A DNA stretch of 64,000 nt from Mesorhizobium sp. CA14 (GTDB lineage Bacteria; Pseudomonadota; Alphaproteobacteria; Rhizobiales; Rhizobiaceae). A program made the position numbers and the translations under genes. Under the pieces are notes generated by a model. It did no database searches. It was not told the origin of the DNA and saw only the letters and a program-made list of their open reading frames with translations. The stretch is from contig NZ_JAIUHR010000017.1 of NCBI RefSeq assembly GCF_020165195.1, positions 1 to 64,000 on the forward strand. The letters run 5' to 3'. The first letter of the stretch is position 1. Every line of letters begins with the position of its first letter. This document shows positions 57,076 through 64,000 of this stretch, piece after piece.

Positions 57076-57816
57076 ATGAAGACAGCGTTTTGCTCCCTGC
57101 TCGGCGCGGTGGCCATTCTTGCCGCCGGCGCCACGACTTCCCTTGCCAATGACCGCTATGCCGACGTGCCGCCGGTGATGGTGAGCCCCGACCTTTCGGC
57201 GCCCTGGGTGCTGCAGCTTGGCCACGCGCCGGGCATCGTGCGCCCAACCCGGCAGGCGGCACAGCAGCCCCTGCAGCGCCTGTTCCAGGGGCAGCCCGAC
57301 CGGCAGAAGACGGCGGCGGTGCAGCAGCCGGCCAAGCGCATGGTGATGCGGCCGCAGATCGATCCGGTCTACCTGCCGCAGGAAGTCGCCTATGACGGCC
57401 CTGCGAAGCCGGGCACCATCGTCATCGATACGCACCAGAATTTCCTCTATCTGGTCGAGAAGAACGGCAAGGCGCGGCGCTACGGCGTCGGCACCGGTAA
57501 GCCCGGCTTCGAATGGTCCGGCACGCACAAGATCACCGACAAGAAGGTCTGGCCGGACTGGCGTCCGCCCGCGGAGATGATCAAGCGCGAAGCTGCCAAG
57601 GGCCGCTACCTGCCGACCTATCTTGCCGGCGGCATCGAGAACCCGCTCGGCGCGCGCGCACTCTATCTCGGCACCACCGAATACCGCATCCACGGCACCA
57701 ACCAGCCCTGGACGATCGGCGGCGCGGTGTCTTCCGGCTGCATCCGCATGCGCAACGAAGATGTCGTTGATCTCTATGAGCGCGTGAATGTCGGAACCAC
57801 GGTCGAGGTGATATAG
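57076..57816 (+). CDS. L,D-transpeptidase (YkuD domain)
   Basis: A 246-residue exported cell-wall enzyme. A signal peptide (TAFCSLLGAVAILAAGATTS, cleaved near LAN) is followed by a Gln/Pro-rich linker (about residues 50-95) and the YkuD domain: GTIVIDTHQNFLYLVEKNG, YGVGTGKPGFEWSGTHKI, and the catalytic HGTNQPWTIG ... GCIRMRNEDVVDLYERV with the Cys in SSGCIRM. It forms 3-3 peptidoglycan crosslinks or attaches proteins to the wall, as in other rhizobial ErfK/YbiS proteins. Confidence 0.92.
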   Translation: MKTAFCSLLGAVAILAAGATTSLANDRYADVPPVMVSPDLSAPWVLQLGHAPGIVRPTRQAAQQPLQRLFQGQPDRQKTAAVQQPAKRMVMRPQIDPVYLPQEVAYDGPAKPGTIVIDTHQNFLYLVEKNGKARRYGVGTGKPGFEWSGTHKITDKKVWPDWRPPAEMIKREAAKGRYLPTYLAGGIENPLGARALYLGTTEYRIHGTNQPWTIGGAVSSGCIRMRNEDVVDLYERVNVGTTVEVI

Positions 57817-57962
57817 TCACCGCGAATCCGCTGGTTAGACGGCGCAGCACTTTTTGTCCGATGCTGTTGCAGCCAAGTCATAGTGCTATCCTGCTGGATG
57901 TGCTTTAACCAGTGAAGGGGTTTACGGGGGACGGGCCGTGTGGGGATACGGCCAGTCGCGAA

Positions 57963-57991
57963 AAGGCAGCGCAGGGAAACCGCGCTGCCTT
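57963..57991 (+). terminator. Hairpin terminator upstream of folD (possible leader or sRNA end)
   Basis: AAGGCAGCGC / GCGCTGCCTT form a perfect 10-bp stem with a 9-base loop, followed by CTTCGTTTTTGCGTTTTTT. A second hairpin, GGCCGT...ACGGCC, lies at about 57934-57953. The gene gap 57817-58184 holds these two structures and a GCAATTCC-family repeat. They could end the L,D-transpeptidase mRNA, be a small RNA, or be a leader attenuator for folD. Confidence 0.55.
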
Positions 57992-58114
57992 CTTCGTTTT
58001 TGCGTTTTTTCCATGCATGACGCTGCAAGTCGCCCGCAAAGCAGGCGGTTTCGCTTTCGGGGCTGATTTCTCGGCGCTTCTCTGCTATTGCAGTGCACAA
58101 AATCCCAGTTGTTG

Positions 58115-58162
58115 CGCAATTCCAGACAGAAAGCCGCTGTTGCGTTTGTCGTCCGAATTGCT
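58115..58162. repeat. Short palindromic intergenic element, GCAATTCC family, copy 3
   Basis: It runs from GCGCAATTCCAGACAGAAAG to GTCCGAATTGCT, matching the ends of the copies at 11414, 24591 and 60451 with mismatches. It ends 22 bp before the folD start codon, so it lies in the folD leader. Confidence 0.6.
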
Positions 58163-58184
58163 TCAGAAGGCAGAGGTGCCAGCC

Positions 58185-59105
58185 ATGACCCGAACCGACG
58201 ACAGCCGCTACCTGAAAGGCGGCCCGGTCGCCCAGCGCATCATCGCGTCGGTGCGCGAAGACGCGGCGATCGCCACGGCCGAAGGTTTTCCGCCGAAGCT
58301 GGTCTCGATCACGGTCGGCGATACCGCCGCGGTCGATGTCTATGTGCGCAACCAGCGCGCCAAGGCTGCCCTTGCCGGTATCTCCTTCGAGGAGCGGCGC
58401 TTTGCCGCCGACATCACCGCCGGCGAGCTGGAAGCGGCGATCCACGGCCTCAATGCCGACCCGCGCGTCACCGGCATCATCATCCAGCGGCCGGTGCCGG
58501 CGCATATCCCGATCAAGACGCTGCAGGCGGCGGTGCATCCGCTGAAGGACGTCGAGGGCATGCATCCGGCCTCAATCGGCAACATCGTCTACAACCAGCT
58601 CGACCTGGCGCCCTGCACGGCGGCGGCATCGGTCGAATTGCTGAAAGAGACCGGCCTCGAGCTCAAGGGGCTGGAAGTGGTCGTCGTCGGCCATTCGGAG
58701 ATCGTCGGCAAGCCGATCGCCTTCCTGTTGATGAGCGAGGGCGCGACGGTGACGGTGTGCCATCACATGACGCGATCGCTAGCGGCGCATGCGCGGCGCG
58801 CCGATGCGTTGTTCGTCGCGGTCGGCAAGCCTAGGCTGATCAAGGCCGACATGGTGAAGCCGGGTGCCGCCGTCATCGACATCGGCATCAATTCCGAGGT
58901 CGGGCCCGACGGCGAAACCCGCATCGTCGGCGACGTCGACACCGACAGCGTCAAGGAGGTGGCGTCCTGGATCACGCCGGTGCCGGGCGGCGTCGGCCCG
59001 CTCACGGTCGCGATCCTGTTGCGCAACACGATGGTCGCGCTCAACCGCCAGCGCGCGCTTTATCGCGCGACCTATGGCGTGCCGGACCAGCTCGCGGCGG
59101 AATAA
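58185..59105 (+). CDS. folD: FolD-type methylenetetrahydrofolate dehydrogenase (cyclohydrolase residue altered)
   Basis: A 306-residue FolD family protein; ATG 58185 (MTRTDDSRYLKGGPVAQ), rejecting a longer frame to 57912 that runs through repeat DNA. The substrate loop reads VDVYVRNQRAKAALAG. The family has Y-x-x-x-K here; this protein has Gln four residues after the Tyr, so the catalytic Lys (Lys 54 in E. coli, Lys 56 in human) is replaced. The other active-site segments, TGIIIQRPVPAHI and HPLKDVEGMHPASIGN, and the NADP site VVGHSEIVGKPIAFLL are intact. Cyclohydrolase activity is therefore doubtful, while dehydrogenase activity may remain. Convergent with glcF, stops touching. Confidence 0.9.
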   Translation: MTRTDDSRYLKGGPVAQRIIASVREDAAIATAEGFPPKLVSITVGDTAAVDVYVRNQRAKAALAGISFEERRFAADITAGELEAAIHGLNADPRVTGIIIQRPVPAHIPIKTLQAAVHPLKDVEGMHPASIGNIVYNQLDLAPCTAAASVELLKETGLELKGLEVVVVGHSEIVGKPIAFLLMSEGATVTVCHHMTRSLAAHARRADALFVAVGKPRLIKADMVKPGAAVIDIGINSEVGPDGETRIVGDVDTDSVKEVASWITPVPGGVGPLTVAILLRNTMVALNRQRALYRATYGVPDQLAAE

Positions 59106-60431
59106 TTATTCGGCAGCGATCAAACCGCTGTCGGAAACGCCTTCCGGTTTCGGGCCGCCATAGGCCCAGTCGAGCAGCTTGATCGTGTGCACGACCGGCA
59201 GCTTCGCGGCGGACGCGATCTGCGTGATGCAGCCGATGTTGCCGGTGGCGACGACGGAAGCGCCGGTCGCCTCGATGTTTTTCACCTTGCGGTCGCGCAA
59301 TTTGGCCGAAATCTCGGGCTGCAGGATGTTGTAGGTGCCGGCCGAGCCGCAGCACAGATGCCCCTCGCGCGGCTCGCGCACGACGAAGCCGGCCTTGGCC
59401 AGAAGCTCCTTCGGCTGGCGCGTGATCTTCTGGCCATGCTGCATGGAACAGGCGGAGTGATAGGCGACGACCATGCCCGGCTTGCGCACAGGCTCAGGCA
59501 GGTCGAGGCCGGCGAGATATTCGGTGACGTCCTTGGCGAGAGCCGAGACGCGCGCCGCCTTTTCCGCATAGGCCGGATCGAGGCGCAGCATGAAACCGTA
59601 ATCCTTGATGGTCGTGCCGCAGCCGGACGCGGTGATGATGATGGCGTCGAGGCCACCGTGGTCGATGGCGCGCGTCCAGGCTTCGACATTCTGCCTTGCC
59701 GAGGCAAGGGCCTGACCCTCGCGGCCCATATGATGGACGAGCGCGCCGCAGCAGCCTTCGCCTTCCGGCACGACGACCTCGACGCCCAATCTTGTCAGCA
59801 AAGAGATGGTGGTATCGTCGATCGCCGGATCGAGCACGGACTGCGCGCAGCCGGTGAGGATCGCGACGCGGCCGCGCCTTGCGTCTTTCCCGGCATGTGT
59901 GCCGGGCAAGGCCAGCGGCGATGCCGGCGGGATCGACGCAGGCGCGAGCTTCAGCATGGCCGCCACCGGTCTCAGCGCCGGCAATTTCTCGAACAGGCCG
60001 ATGAACGGCCGGCCGAGCCCGGCGAGCTTCAGCGCGGCGCGGAAGCGGTTCGGGTAAGGCAGCACGAAGGCCAGCATGGCGCGAGTCAACCGGTCAAGCA
60101 GCGGGCGCTTATAGGTCTCCTGGATGTGGGCGCGGGCATGGTCGACCAGATGCATGTAGTTCACGCCCGAGGGGCAGGTCGTCATGCAGGCAAGGCAGGA
60201 CAGGCAGCGGTCGATATGGGTGACGATCTCCTTGTCGGCCGGCCGGCCGTTCTCCAACATGTCCTTGATGAGGTAGATGCGGCCGCGCGGCGAATCGAGC
60301 TCATTGCCCAGCGTCACATAGGTAGGGCAGGTGGCGGTGCAGAAGCCGCAATGCACGCATTTGCGCAGGATCTTTTCCGATTCCGCGACATGCGGGTCGG
60401 CAAGCTGCGCGGCGGAGAAATTGGTCTGCAT
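59106..60431 (-). CDS. glcF: Glycolate oxidase iron-sulfur subunit
   Basis: A 441-residue subunit with two 4Fe-4S binding motifs: CVHCGFCTATCPTYVTLG (about residue 25) and CLSCLACMTTCPSGVNY (about residue 76). Two CCG domains follow, with CCGALVHHMG, ASGCGTTIKDYG and HLCCGSAGTYNI. It passes electrons from the GlcD/E flavins to the quinone pool. Third structural gene of glcD-glcE-glcF, separated from glcE by a GCAATTCC-family repeat. Confidence 0.95.
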   Translation of the reverse strand: MQTNFSAAQLADPHVAESEKILRKCVHCGFCTATCPTYVTLGNELDSPRGRIYLIKDMLENGRPADKEIVTHIDRCLSCLACMTTCPSGVNYMHLVDHARAHIQETYKRPLLDRLTRAMLAFVLPYPNRFRAALKLAGLGRPFIGLFEKLPALRPVAAMLKLAPASIPPASPLALPGTHAGKDARRGRVAILTGCAQSVLDPAIDDTTISLLTRLGVEVVVPEGEGCCGALVHHMGREGQALASARQNVEAWTRAIDHGGLDAIIITASGCGTTIKDYGFMLRLDPAYAEKAARVSALAKDVTEYLAGLDLPEPVRKPGMVVAYHSACSMQHGQKITRQPKELLAKAGFVVREPREGHLCCGSAGTYNILQPEISAKLRDRKVKNIEATGASVVATGNIGCITQIASAAKLPVVHTIKLLDWAYGGPKPEGVSDSGLIAAE

Positions 60432-60450
60432 ATCGCCGTCTCTGTTAGAC

Positions 60451-60495
60451 GCAATTCCGGACGGAAAACCGTTTCACACTTTTCCTGGAATTGCT
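60451..60495. repeat. Short palindromic intergenic element, GCAATTCC family, copy 4
   Basis: GCAATTCCGGACGGAAAACC ... TTTTCCTGGAATTGCT, the cleanest copy, fills the gap between glcE and glcF, so it is transcribed within the operon mRNA. Confidence 0.7.
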
Positions 60496-61713
60496 TTAGG
60501 CCATGCGGCCGGGGTTGAAAATCTGCTTCGGGTCGAACTCGGCCTTGAGCCGCGCCGAAAGTGCGGCCAGATGCGGCGGCTGCGGCTCGAACACCGGCAG
60601 CGCCGCGCGATGCGGGGCGGACGCGCGCACCAGCGTCGCGTGGCCGCCGCCATAGTTGCGGATCAGTCCACGCAGCAGCCCGGCTTCCGGGTCGTTCTCG
60701 CGCATCGACAGCCACACAAGGCCGCCCTGCCAATCATAGAAGGCATCGACCGCGGCCTGCATGCGCAGCGCCATCACCATGTGATGCGCCTCGGATGGCG
60801 CCATCGAGACGCGCCAAACCGGTCGCGTGCCGCCATCGGCGAAAGGCCCGCAGTCGCGAATGTCGCGCCAGATCACTTTCGACGCCTCGCCCGCGATCTC
60901 CTCGATCGGCCCGACCTTGCCGAGCAGTTGCTTTAGCGCCTCGATGCGATAGACGACCGAAGGGCCAAAACCTTCGACGCGCAACAGCGTCGCGGCATCG
61001 CTGCCATGCTTGCCGCCGGCGACCTTCGCGGCGATCCGCTCCGGCAGATGCGCGGCGCTCGACACTTCGGCGCTGGAGCCGAGCGCCAGCGCCATGGCGG
61101 CAACGGCGGCATCGTCGAGCAGGCCACGAATGGCCAAGGTCACTTCGATTTCCGCGGCCGGCAGGACCTTGAAGGTGACGTCGGTCAAGACGGCGAGCGT
61201 GCCCCAGCTGTTGGCCATCAGCTTGGAGAGGTCGTAGCCGGTGACGTTCTTGACCACGCGCCCGCCCGACTTGAACGCCTCGCCGCGGCCGGAGACAGCG
61301 GCGATGCCAAGAATATGGTCGCGCGCCGCACCTGCCTTGAGACGACGGGGGCCGGACAGGTTCGAAGCCAGCACGCCGCCGATCGTGCCGTTCTTGCCCT
61401 CTTGGCCCGGCTCGCCGCCGAGCAACGGGCCATAGTCCATCGGTTCGAAAGCGAATTGCTGGCCGTTTTCGGCAAGCAGTTTTTCGATCTCGGCGAGCGG
61501 CGTGCCGGCGCGGGCCGAGAGCACCAGTTCGGCCGGTTCGTAGAGGGTTACGCCGGTGAGGTGCGACAAGTCGAGCGTATGCTCGGTCTGCAAGGGGCGA
61601 CCGATGCCGCGCTTGGAGCCATGGCCGAGGATTTCGAGCGGCGTGTCTTCCGCCGCCGCCCATTGGATGGTGGAGAGGGTTTCGGCGGGTGTGGAGGGGG
61701 TGAAGGTGGTCAT
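60496..61713 (-). CDS. glcE: Glycolate oxidase FAD-binding subunit
   Basis: A 405-residue subunit; start ATG 61711-61713 (MTTFTPSTPAETLSTIQWAA). The FAD-binding (PCMH) domain shows LEILGHGSKRGIGRPL, LSARAGTPLAEIEKLLAE, GTIGGVLASNLSGPRRL, and AVSGRGEAFKSGGRVVKNVT, GYDLSKLMANSWGTLAVLT. The end, LKAEFDPKQIFNPGRMA, is the usual terminus. Partner of GlcD and GlcF in oxidising glycolate to glyoxylate. In this genome it is separated from glcD by a repeat-bounded DUF559 unit. Confidence 0.94.
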   Translation of the reverse strand: MTTFTPSTPAETLSTIQWAAAEDTPLEILGHGSKRGIGRPLQTEHTLDLSHLTGVTLYEPAELVLSARAGTPLAEIEKLLAENGQQFAFEPMDYGPLLGGEPGQEGKNGTIGGVLASNLSGPRRLKAGAARDHILGIAAVSGRGEAFKSGGRVVKNVTGYDLSKLMANSWGTLAVLTDVTFKVLPAAEIEVTLAIRGLLDDAAVAAMALALGSSAEVSSAAHLPERIAAKVAGGKHGSDAATLLRVEGFGPSVVYRIEALKQLLGKVGPIEEIAGEASKVIWRDIRDCGPFADGGTRPVWRVSMAPSEAHHMVMALRMQAAVDAFYDWQGGLVWLSMRENDPEAGLLRGLIRNYGGGHATLVRASAPHRAALPVFEPQPPHLAALSARLKAEFDPKQIFNPGRMA

Positions 61714-61770
61714 GAGCGGGCGCCTTTCCTCGCCCCCGCGAGGCCAGGGCAATCGCATATGGCGGCGCTG

Positions 61771-61825
61771 CCCCCTCTCCGTCCGCTACGCGGACACCTC
61801 TCCCCCATTTCTTGGGGGCGAGGAA
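61771..61825. repeat. Palindromic repeat related to the DUF559-unit ends
   Basis: CCCCCTCTCCGTCCGCTACG then CGGACACCTCTCCCCC and a CCCCCATTTCTTGGGGGCG hairpin. Same order as the 62-bp repeats of the adjacent unit but with different hairpin loops. It lies between that unit and the glcE start, so two related repeats occupy this side of the unit and one the other. Confidence 0.65.
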
Positions 61826-61862
61826 ACGCCGACCGCCGACGTTGCGACCTTGGAAAGCTTTG

Positions 61863-62421
61863 GTTCCTCGCCCCCGCAAAGCGGGGGAGAGGTGGCTCGG
61901 GCGAAGCCCGAGACGGAGAGGGGGCCATCATAGAGCGCTGTCTCCCGTCTTCCTGGCTGCGAAAACAAACCTGAGGTCGGCAGCAACTACGTCTTCGGCA
62001 AGCCGTCCTTCCAACGCTGCAAAGATCGTCTCGCAAACGCTCCTCTTGTTCTTCAAAACATCGAAGCTCCAAAACCGCAAAACCGAGAAGCCCTTGCCCC
62101 GCATGAATTCATCCCGCCGCCTGTCGTACGAACTGTCCGCGTGCTGGCTGCCGTCCAGTTCCACAATCAGCTTTTCGCTCCTGCACGCAAAATCCGCGAA
62201 ATACGGACCGATGGGCATCTGGCGAACGAATTTGTATCCGCCTAGCCTTCTTGCCTTCAGTTCGTTCCAAAGGATCGCTTCCGCCTGGTTATCGCCGCTA
62301 CGAAGCGCGCGGGCGCGGGCAATTTTCTCGGGCGAGCGGCGGCTTGGCTGATAGGCCGCCCCCCTCTCCGTCTCGGGCTTCGCCCGAGCCACCTCTCCCC
62401 CGCTTTGCGGGGGCGAGGAAC
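61863..62421 (-). mobile_element. 559-bp unit with perfect 62-bp inverted repeats carrying a DUF559 gene
   Basis: Bases 61863-61924 and 62360-62421 are exact reverse complements over 62 bp (outer ends GTTCCTCGCCCCCGC and GCGGGGGCGAGGAAC). Each itself folds into two hairpins, CCCCCGC-AAA-GCGGGGG and CTCGGGC-GAA-GCCCGAG. TTTG occurs directly outside both ends (61859-61862 and 62422-62425), like a 4-bp target duplication. The interior of about 435 bp encodes only a DUF559 domain. The unit lies between glcD and glcE. Calling it mobile is inference; it could be a static repeat-gene association. Confidence 0.5.
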
Positions 62422-62440
62422 TTTGATCCTGATCCCCCAT
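61928..62440 (-). CDS. DUF559 (Vsr/PD-(D/E)XK-like endonuclease fold) protein
   Basis: A 170-residue frame from ATG 62438-62440, which overlaps the glcD stop (TGATG). The first 30 residues are mostly translated repeat DNA (SSSPPQSGGEVARAKPE...) and may not belong to the ancestral protein. The domain itself starts near residue 45: RARALRSGDNQAEAILWNEL, KARRLGGYKFVRQMPIGPYF, then ADFACRSEKLIVELDGSQHA (E-x-D-G-x-Q-H with the preceding Asp forms the nuclease-like core), DRRRDEFMRGKGFSVLRFW. DUF559 is related to the very-short-patch repair endonuclease fold; biochemical function is not established here. The stop falls 4 bp inside the left inverted repeat. Confidence 0.8.
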   Translation of the reverse strand: MGDQDQSSSPPQSGGEVARAKPETERGAAYQPSRRSPEKIARARALRSGDNQAEAILWNELKARRLGGYKFVRQMPIGPYFADFACRSEKLIVELDGSQHADSSYDRRRDEFMRGKGFSVLRFWSFDVLKNKRSVCETIFAALEGRLAEDVVAADLRFVFAARKTGDSAL

Positions 62441-63936
62441 CAAAACCTCGGAATGTCCGAAAACGCCACCTGCCCGCGATGCACATGCATTCTTCCCAGT
62501 TCCGCGCACCGGCGCAGCTGCGGAAACACCTTGCCGGGGTTGAGCAGATGGTTGGGATCGAAGGCGCATTTGACGCGCATTTGCTGGTCAAGGTCGATCT
62601 GGTTGAACATCTCCGTCATCAGGTCGCGCTTCTCGACGCCCACCCCATGTTCGCCGGTCAGGACGCCCCCGACCTCGACGCAAAGCCGCAAGATGTCAGC
62701 GCCGAAGCTTTCGGCCTTGTCGAGCTCGCCCGGCACGTTGGCGTCGTAGAGGATCAGCGGGTGCAGATTGCCGTCGCCGGCGTGGAAGACATTGGCGACA
62801 CTGAGGCCGTATTTCTCGGAAAGATCGCGCATGCCGGCGAGCACGCGCGGCAGTTCCTTGCGCGGGATGGTGCCGTCCATGCAGTAGTAGTCCGGTGAGA
62901 TGCGGCCGACGGCCGGGAAAGCCGCCTTGCGCCCGGCCCAGAAACTCAGCCGCTCCTGCTCGGATTGCGAGATGCGGCAAGTGGTCGAGCCGTTCCTGTA
63001 GGCGATCGCCTCGACGAGGCCGATCAGGTGGTCGACCTCGACGCTCGGTCCGTCGAGTTCGACGATCAACAGCGCCTCGACATCGAGCGGATAGCCGGCA
63101 TGGACAAAATCTTCCGCCGCGTGGATCGCCGGACGGTCCATCATCTCCATGCCGCCCGGGATGATGCCGGCGCCGATGATGTCGGCGACGCATTGGCCGC
63201 CCTCTTCGCTGGTCGGAAAGCCGATCAAGAGAGCGCGCGCCGTCTCCGGCTTCTTCAATATGCGCACGGTCACTTCGGTGACGACGCCGAGCAGGCCTTC
63301 CGAGCCGGTCATCACGCCGAGCAGATCATAACCTTCCTGGTCGAGATGGATGCCGCCGAGGCGCACCACCTCGCCATTCATAAGCACCATCTCGATCCCC
63401 AGCACATTGTTGGCGGTGAGCCCGTATTTCAGGCAGTGCACGCCGCCGGAATTCTCCGCGACATTGCCGCCGATCGAGCAGGCGATCTGGGAGGATGGAT
63501 CGGGGGCATAGTAAAAGCCCTCCTGCTCGACGGCGGTGGTGATGCCGAGATTGGTGACGCCCGGCTGGGCGACAACGACACGATTGGGATAATCGATTTG
63601 AAGGATACGGTTGAAGCGGCTCATGACCAGCAGCACCGCATCCTCTAGCGGCAGCGCGCCGCCGGACAGCGAAGTGCCTGAGCCGCGCGGCACGACGCGG
63701 ATGTTGCGCTCGTTGCAATATTTCAGGACGCGCGAGACTTGCGCCACCGTTTCCGGCAGCACGACGACCAGAGGCAGCTGCCGGTAGGCTGTGAGACCGT
63801 CGCTTTCGAAGGCGCGCATTTCATTGGCCGCGTCGACGACCCCCTCGCCCGGCACGATGATGCGCATGTCGGCGACGATCTCGGCGCGCCGGCGCAGCGT
63901 GCCTGCATCTGGCTTGGGCATGGCTAGGCCGGACAT
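62440..63936 (-). CDS. glcD: Glycolate oxidase subunit GlcD (FAD-linked)
   Basis: A 498-residue FAD-dependent 2-hydroxyacid dehydrogenase subunit. The FAD-binding domain contains RNIRVVPRGSGTSLSGGALP, NRVVVAQPGVTNLGIT, CSIGGNVAENSGGVHCLKYG and GVMTGSEGLLGVVTEVTVR; the cap domain has VANVFHAGDGNLHPLILYD and GVLTGEHGVGVEKRDLM, with the active-site His pair. First gene of the glc operon. The 63937-64000 leader carries CTGGT and ACCAG arms 11 bp apart but no recognised regulator site. Confidence 0.95.
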   Translation of the reverse strand: MSGLAMPKPDAGTLRRRAEIVADMRIIVPGEGVVDAANEMRAFESDGLTAYRQLPLVVVLPETVAQVSRVLKYCNERNIRVVPRGSGTSLSGGALPLEDAVLLVMSRFNRILQIDYPNRVVVAQPGVTNLGITTAVEQEGFYYAPDPSSQIACSIGGNVAENSGGVHCLKYGLTANNVLGIEMVLMNGEVVRLGGIHLDQEGYDLLGVMTGSEGLLGVVTEVTVRILKKPETARALLIGFPTSEEGGQCVADIIGAGIIPGGMEMMDRPAIHAAEDFVHAGYPLDVEALLIVELDGPSVEVDHLIGLVEAIAYRNGSTTCRISQSEQERLSFWAGRKAAFPAVGRISPDYYCMDGTIPRKELPRVLAGMRDLSEKYGLSVANVFHAGDGNLHPLILYDANVPGELDKAESFGADILRLCVEVGGVLTGEHGVGVEKRDLMTEMFNQIDLDQQMRVKCAFDPNHLLNPGKVFPQLRRCAELGRMHVHRGQVAFSDIPRF

Positions 63937-64000
63937 CGGTCATCTCGCTTGGCTGGTCAAAATCTTTTACCAGCTTGACCGTTTTGTTGCAAACGCTGCT

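Noticed and set aside
57912..58184. N-terminal 91-residue extension of FolD
   Set aside because: It would be translated from a terminator and a repeat element, and FolD proteins begin at the position of ATG 58185.
63937..64000. GlcC/PdhR-type operator upstream of glcD
   Set aside because: CTGGT and ACCAG arms are present but 11 bp apart, whereas the known GntR sites of this type are spaced by about 3 bp.

Overview
The window is high-GC alphaproteobacterial chromosome, most likely Mesorhizobium or a close Phyllobacteriaceae relative. Pointers to this are an FMN riboswitch in front of a type II lumazine synthase (ribH2), the short HisG plus HisZ pair, a probable AbcR-type small RNA, a glcDEF glycolate oxidase locus, many small ABC/LysR/GntR modules, and several families of short palindromic intergenic repeats typical of Rhizobiales. 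The genus call is inference. I saw no rRNA, tRNA, CRISPR array, prophage, conjugation or symbiosis (nod/nif/fix) genes.

Layout. 0-10 kb: FMN riboswitch-ribH2, class II fructose-bisphosphate aldolase, a 52-residue membrane peptide, an MgtC-like protein, a decayed patch (SDR tail plus three operator-like palindromes), a three-domain lysophospholipid transporter/acyltransferase/acyl-ACP synthetase, a DHDPS-family aldolase, a quinone-oxidoreductase-like enzyme and a LysR stub. 10-18 kb: probable AbcR-type sRNA, a frameshifted 2-oxoglutarate oxygenase, the metQ-metN-metI methionine importer, and an unusual operon of periplasmic binding protein, DAACS symporter and Asp/Glu racemase. 17-29 kb: small enzymes and regulators (SDR, AnmK, GNAT, DHFR-like, GFA, ECF sigma factor, MFS plus Lrp, methyltransferase plus LysR, an FRP-like protein, an MmyB-type regulator with a divergent SDR). 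29-35 kb: a liv-type ABC operon ending in a hydantoin-racemase-like gene, followed by an FCD GntR regulator; a perfect TATTGTA-TACAATA palindrome lies upstream of the operon.

35-48 kb: a small secreted protein, glyoxalase-fold and MaoC proteins, a methyltransferase divergent from a frameshifted AraC gene, then guaA, an MTA/SAH nucleosidase-like gene, a thioesterase, an RsmB-like rRNA methyltransferase, an aquaporin, and katG divergent from oxyR. 48-64 kb: ChaA-type antiporter, poly-gamma-glutamate hydrolase-like protein, acyl-CoA synthetase, hisG-hisZ-hisS with hisS flanked by two copies of a roughly 150-bp repeat, tag, an L,D-transpeptidase, a FolD with an altered active site, and glcD-glcE-glcF.

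The most interesting signal is inside the glc locus. Between glcD and glcE sits a 559-bp unit bounded by perfect 62-bp inverted repeats and a TTTG direct repeat. Its interior encodes only a DUF559 (Vsr/PD-(D/E)XK-like) nuclease-fold protein, whose apparent N-terminus is translated from one of the repeats. It looks like a minimal mobile or repeat-associated cassette. Also notable are the FolD Lys-to-Gln change, an orange-carotenoid-protein-free FRP homolog, and the binding protein/symporter/racemase operon.
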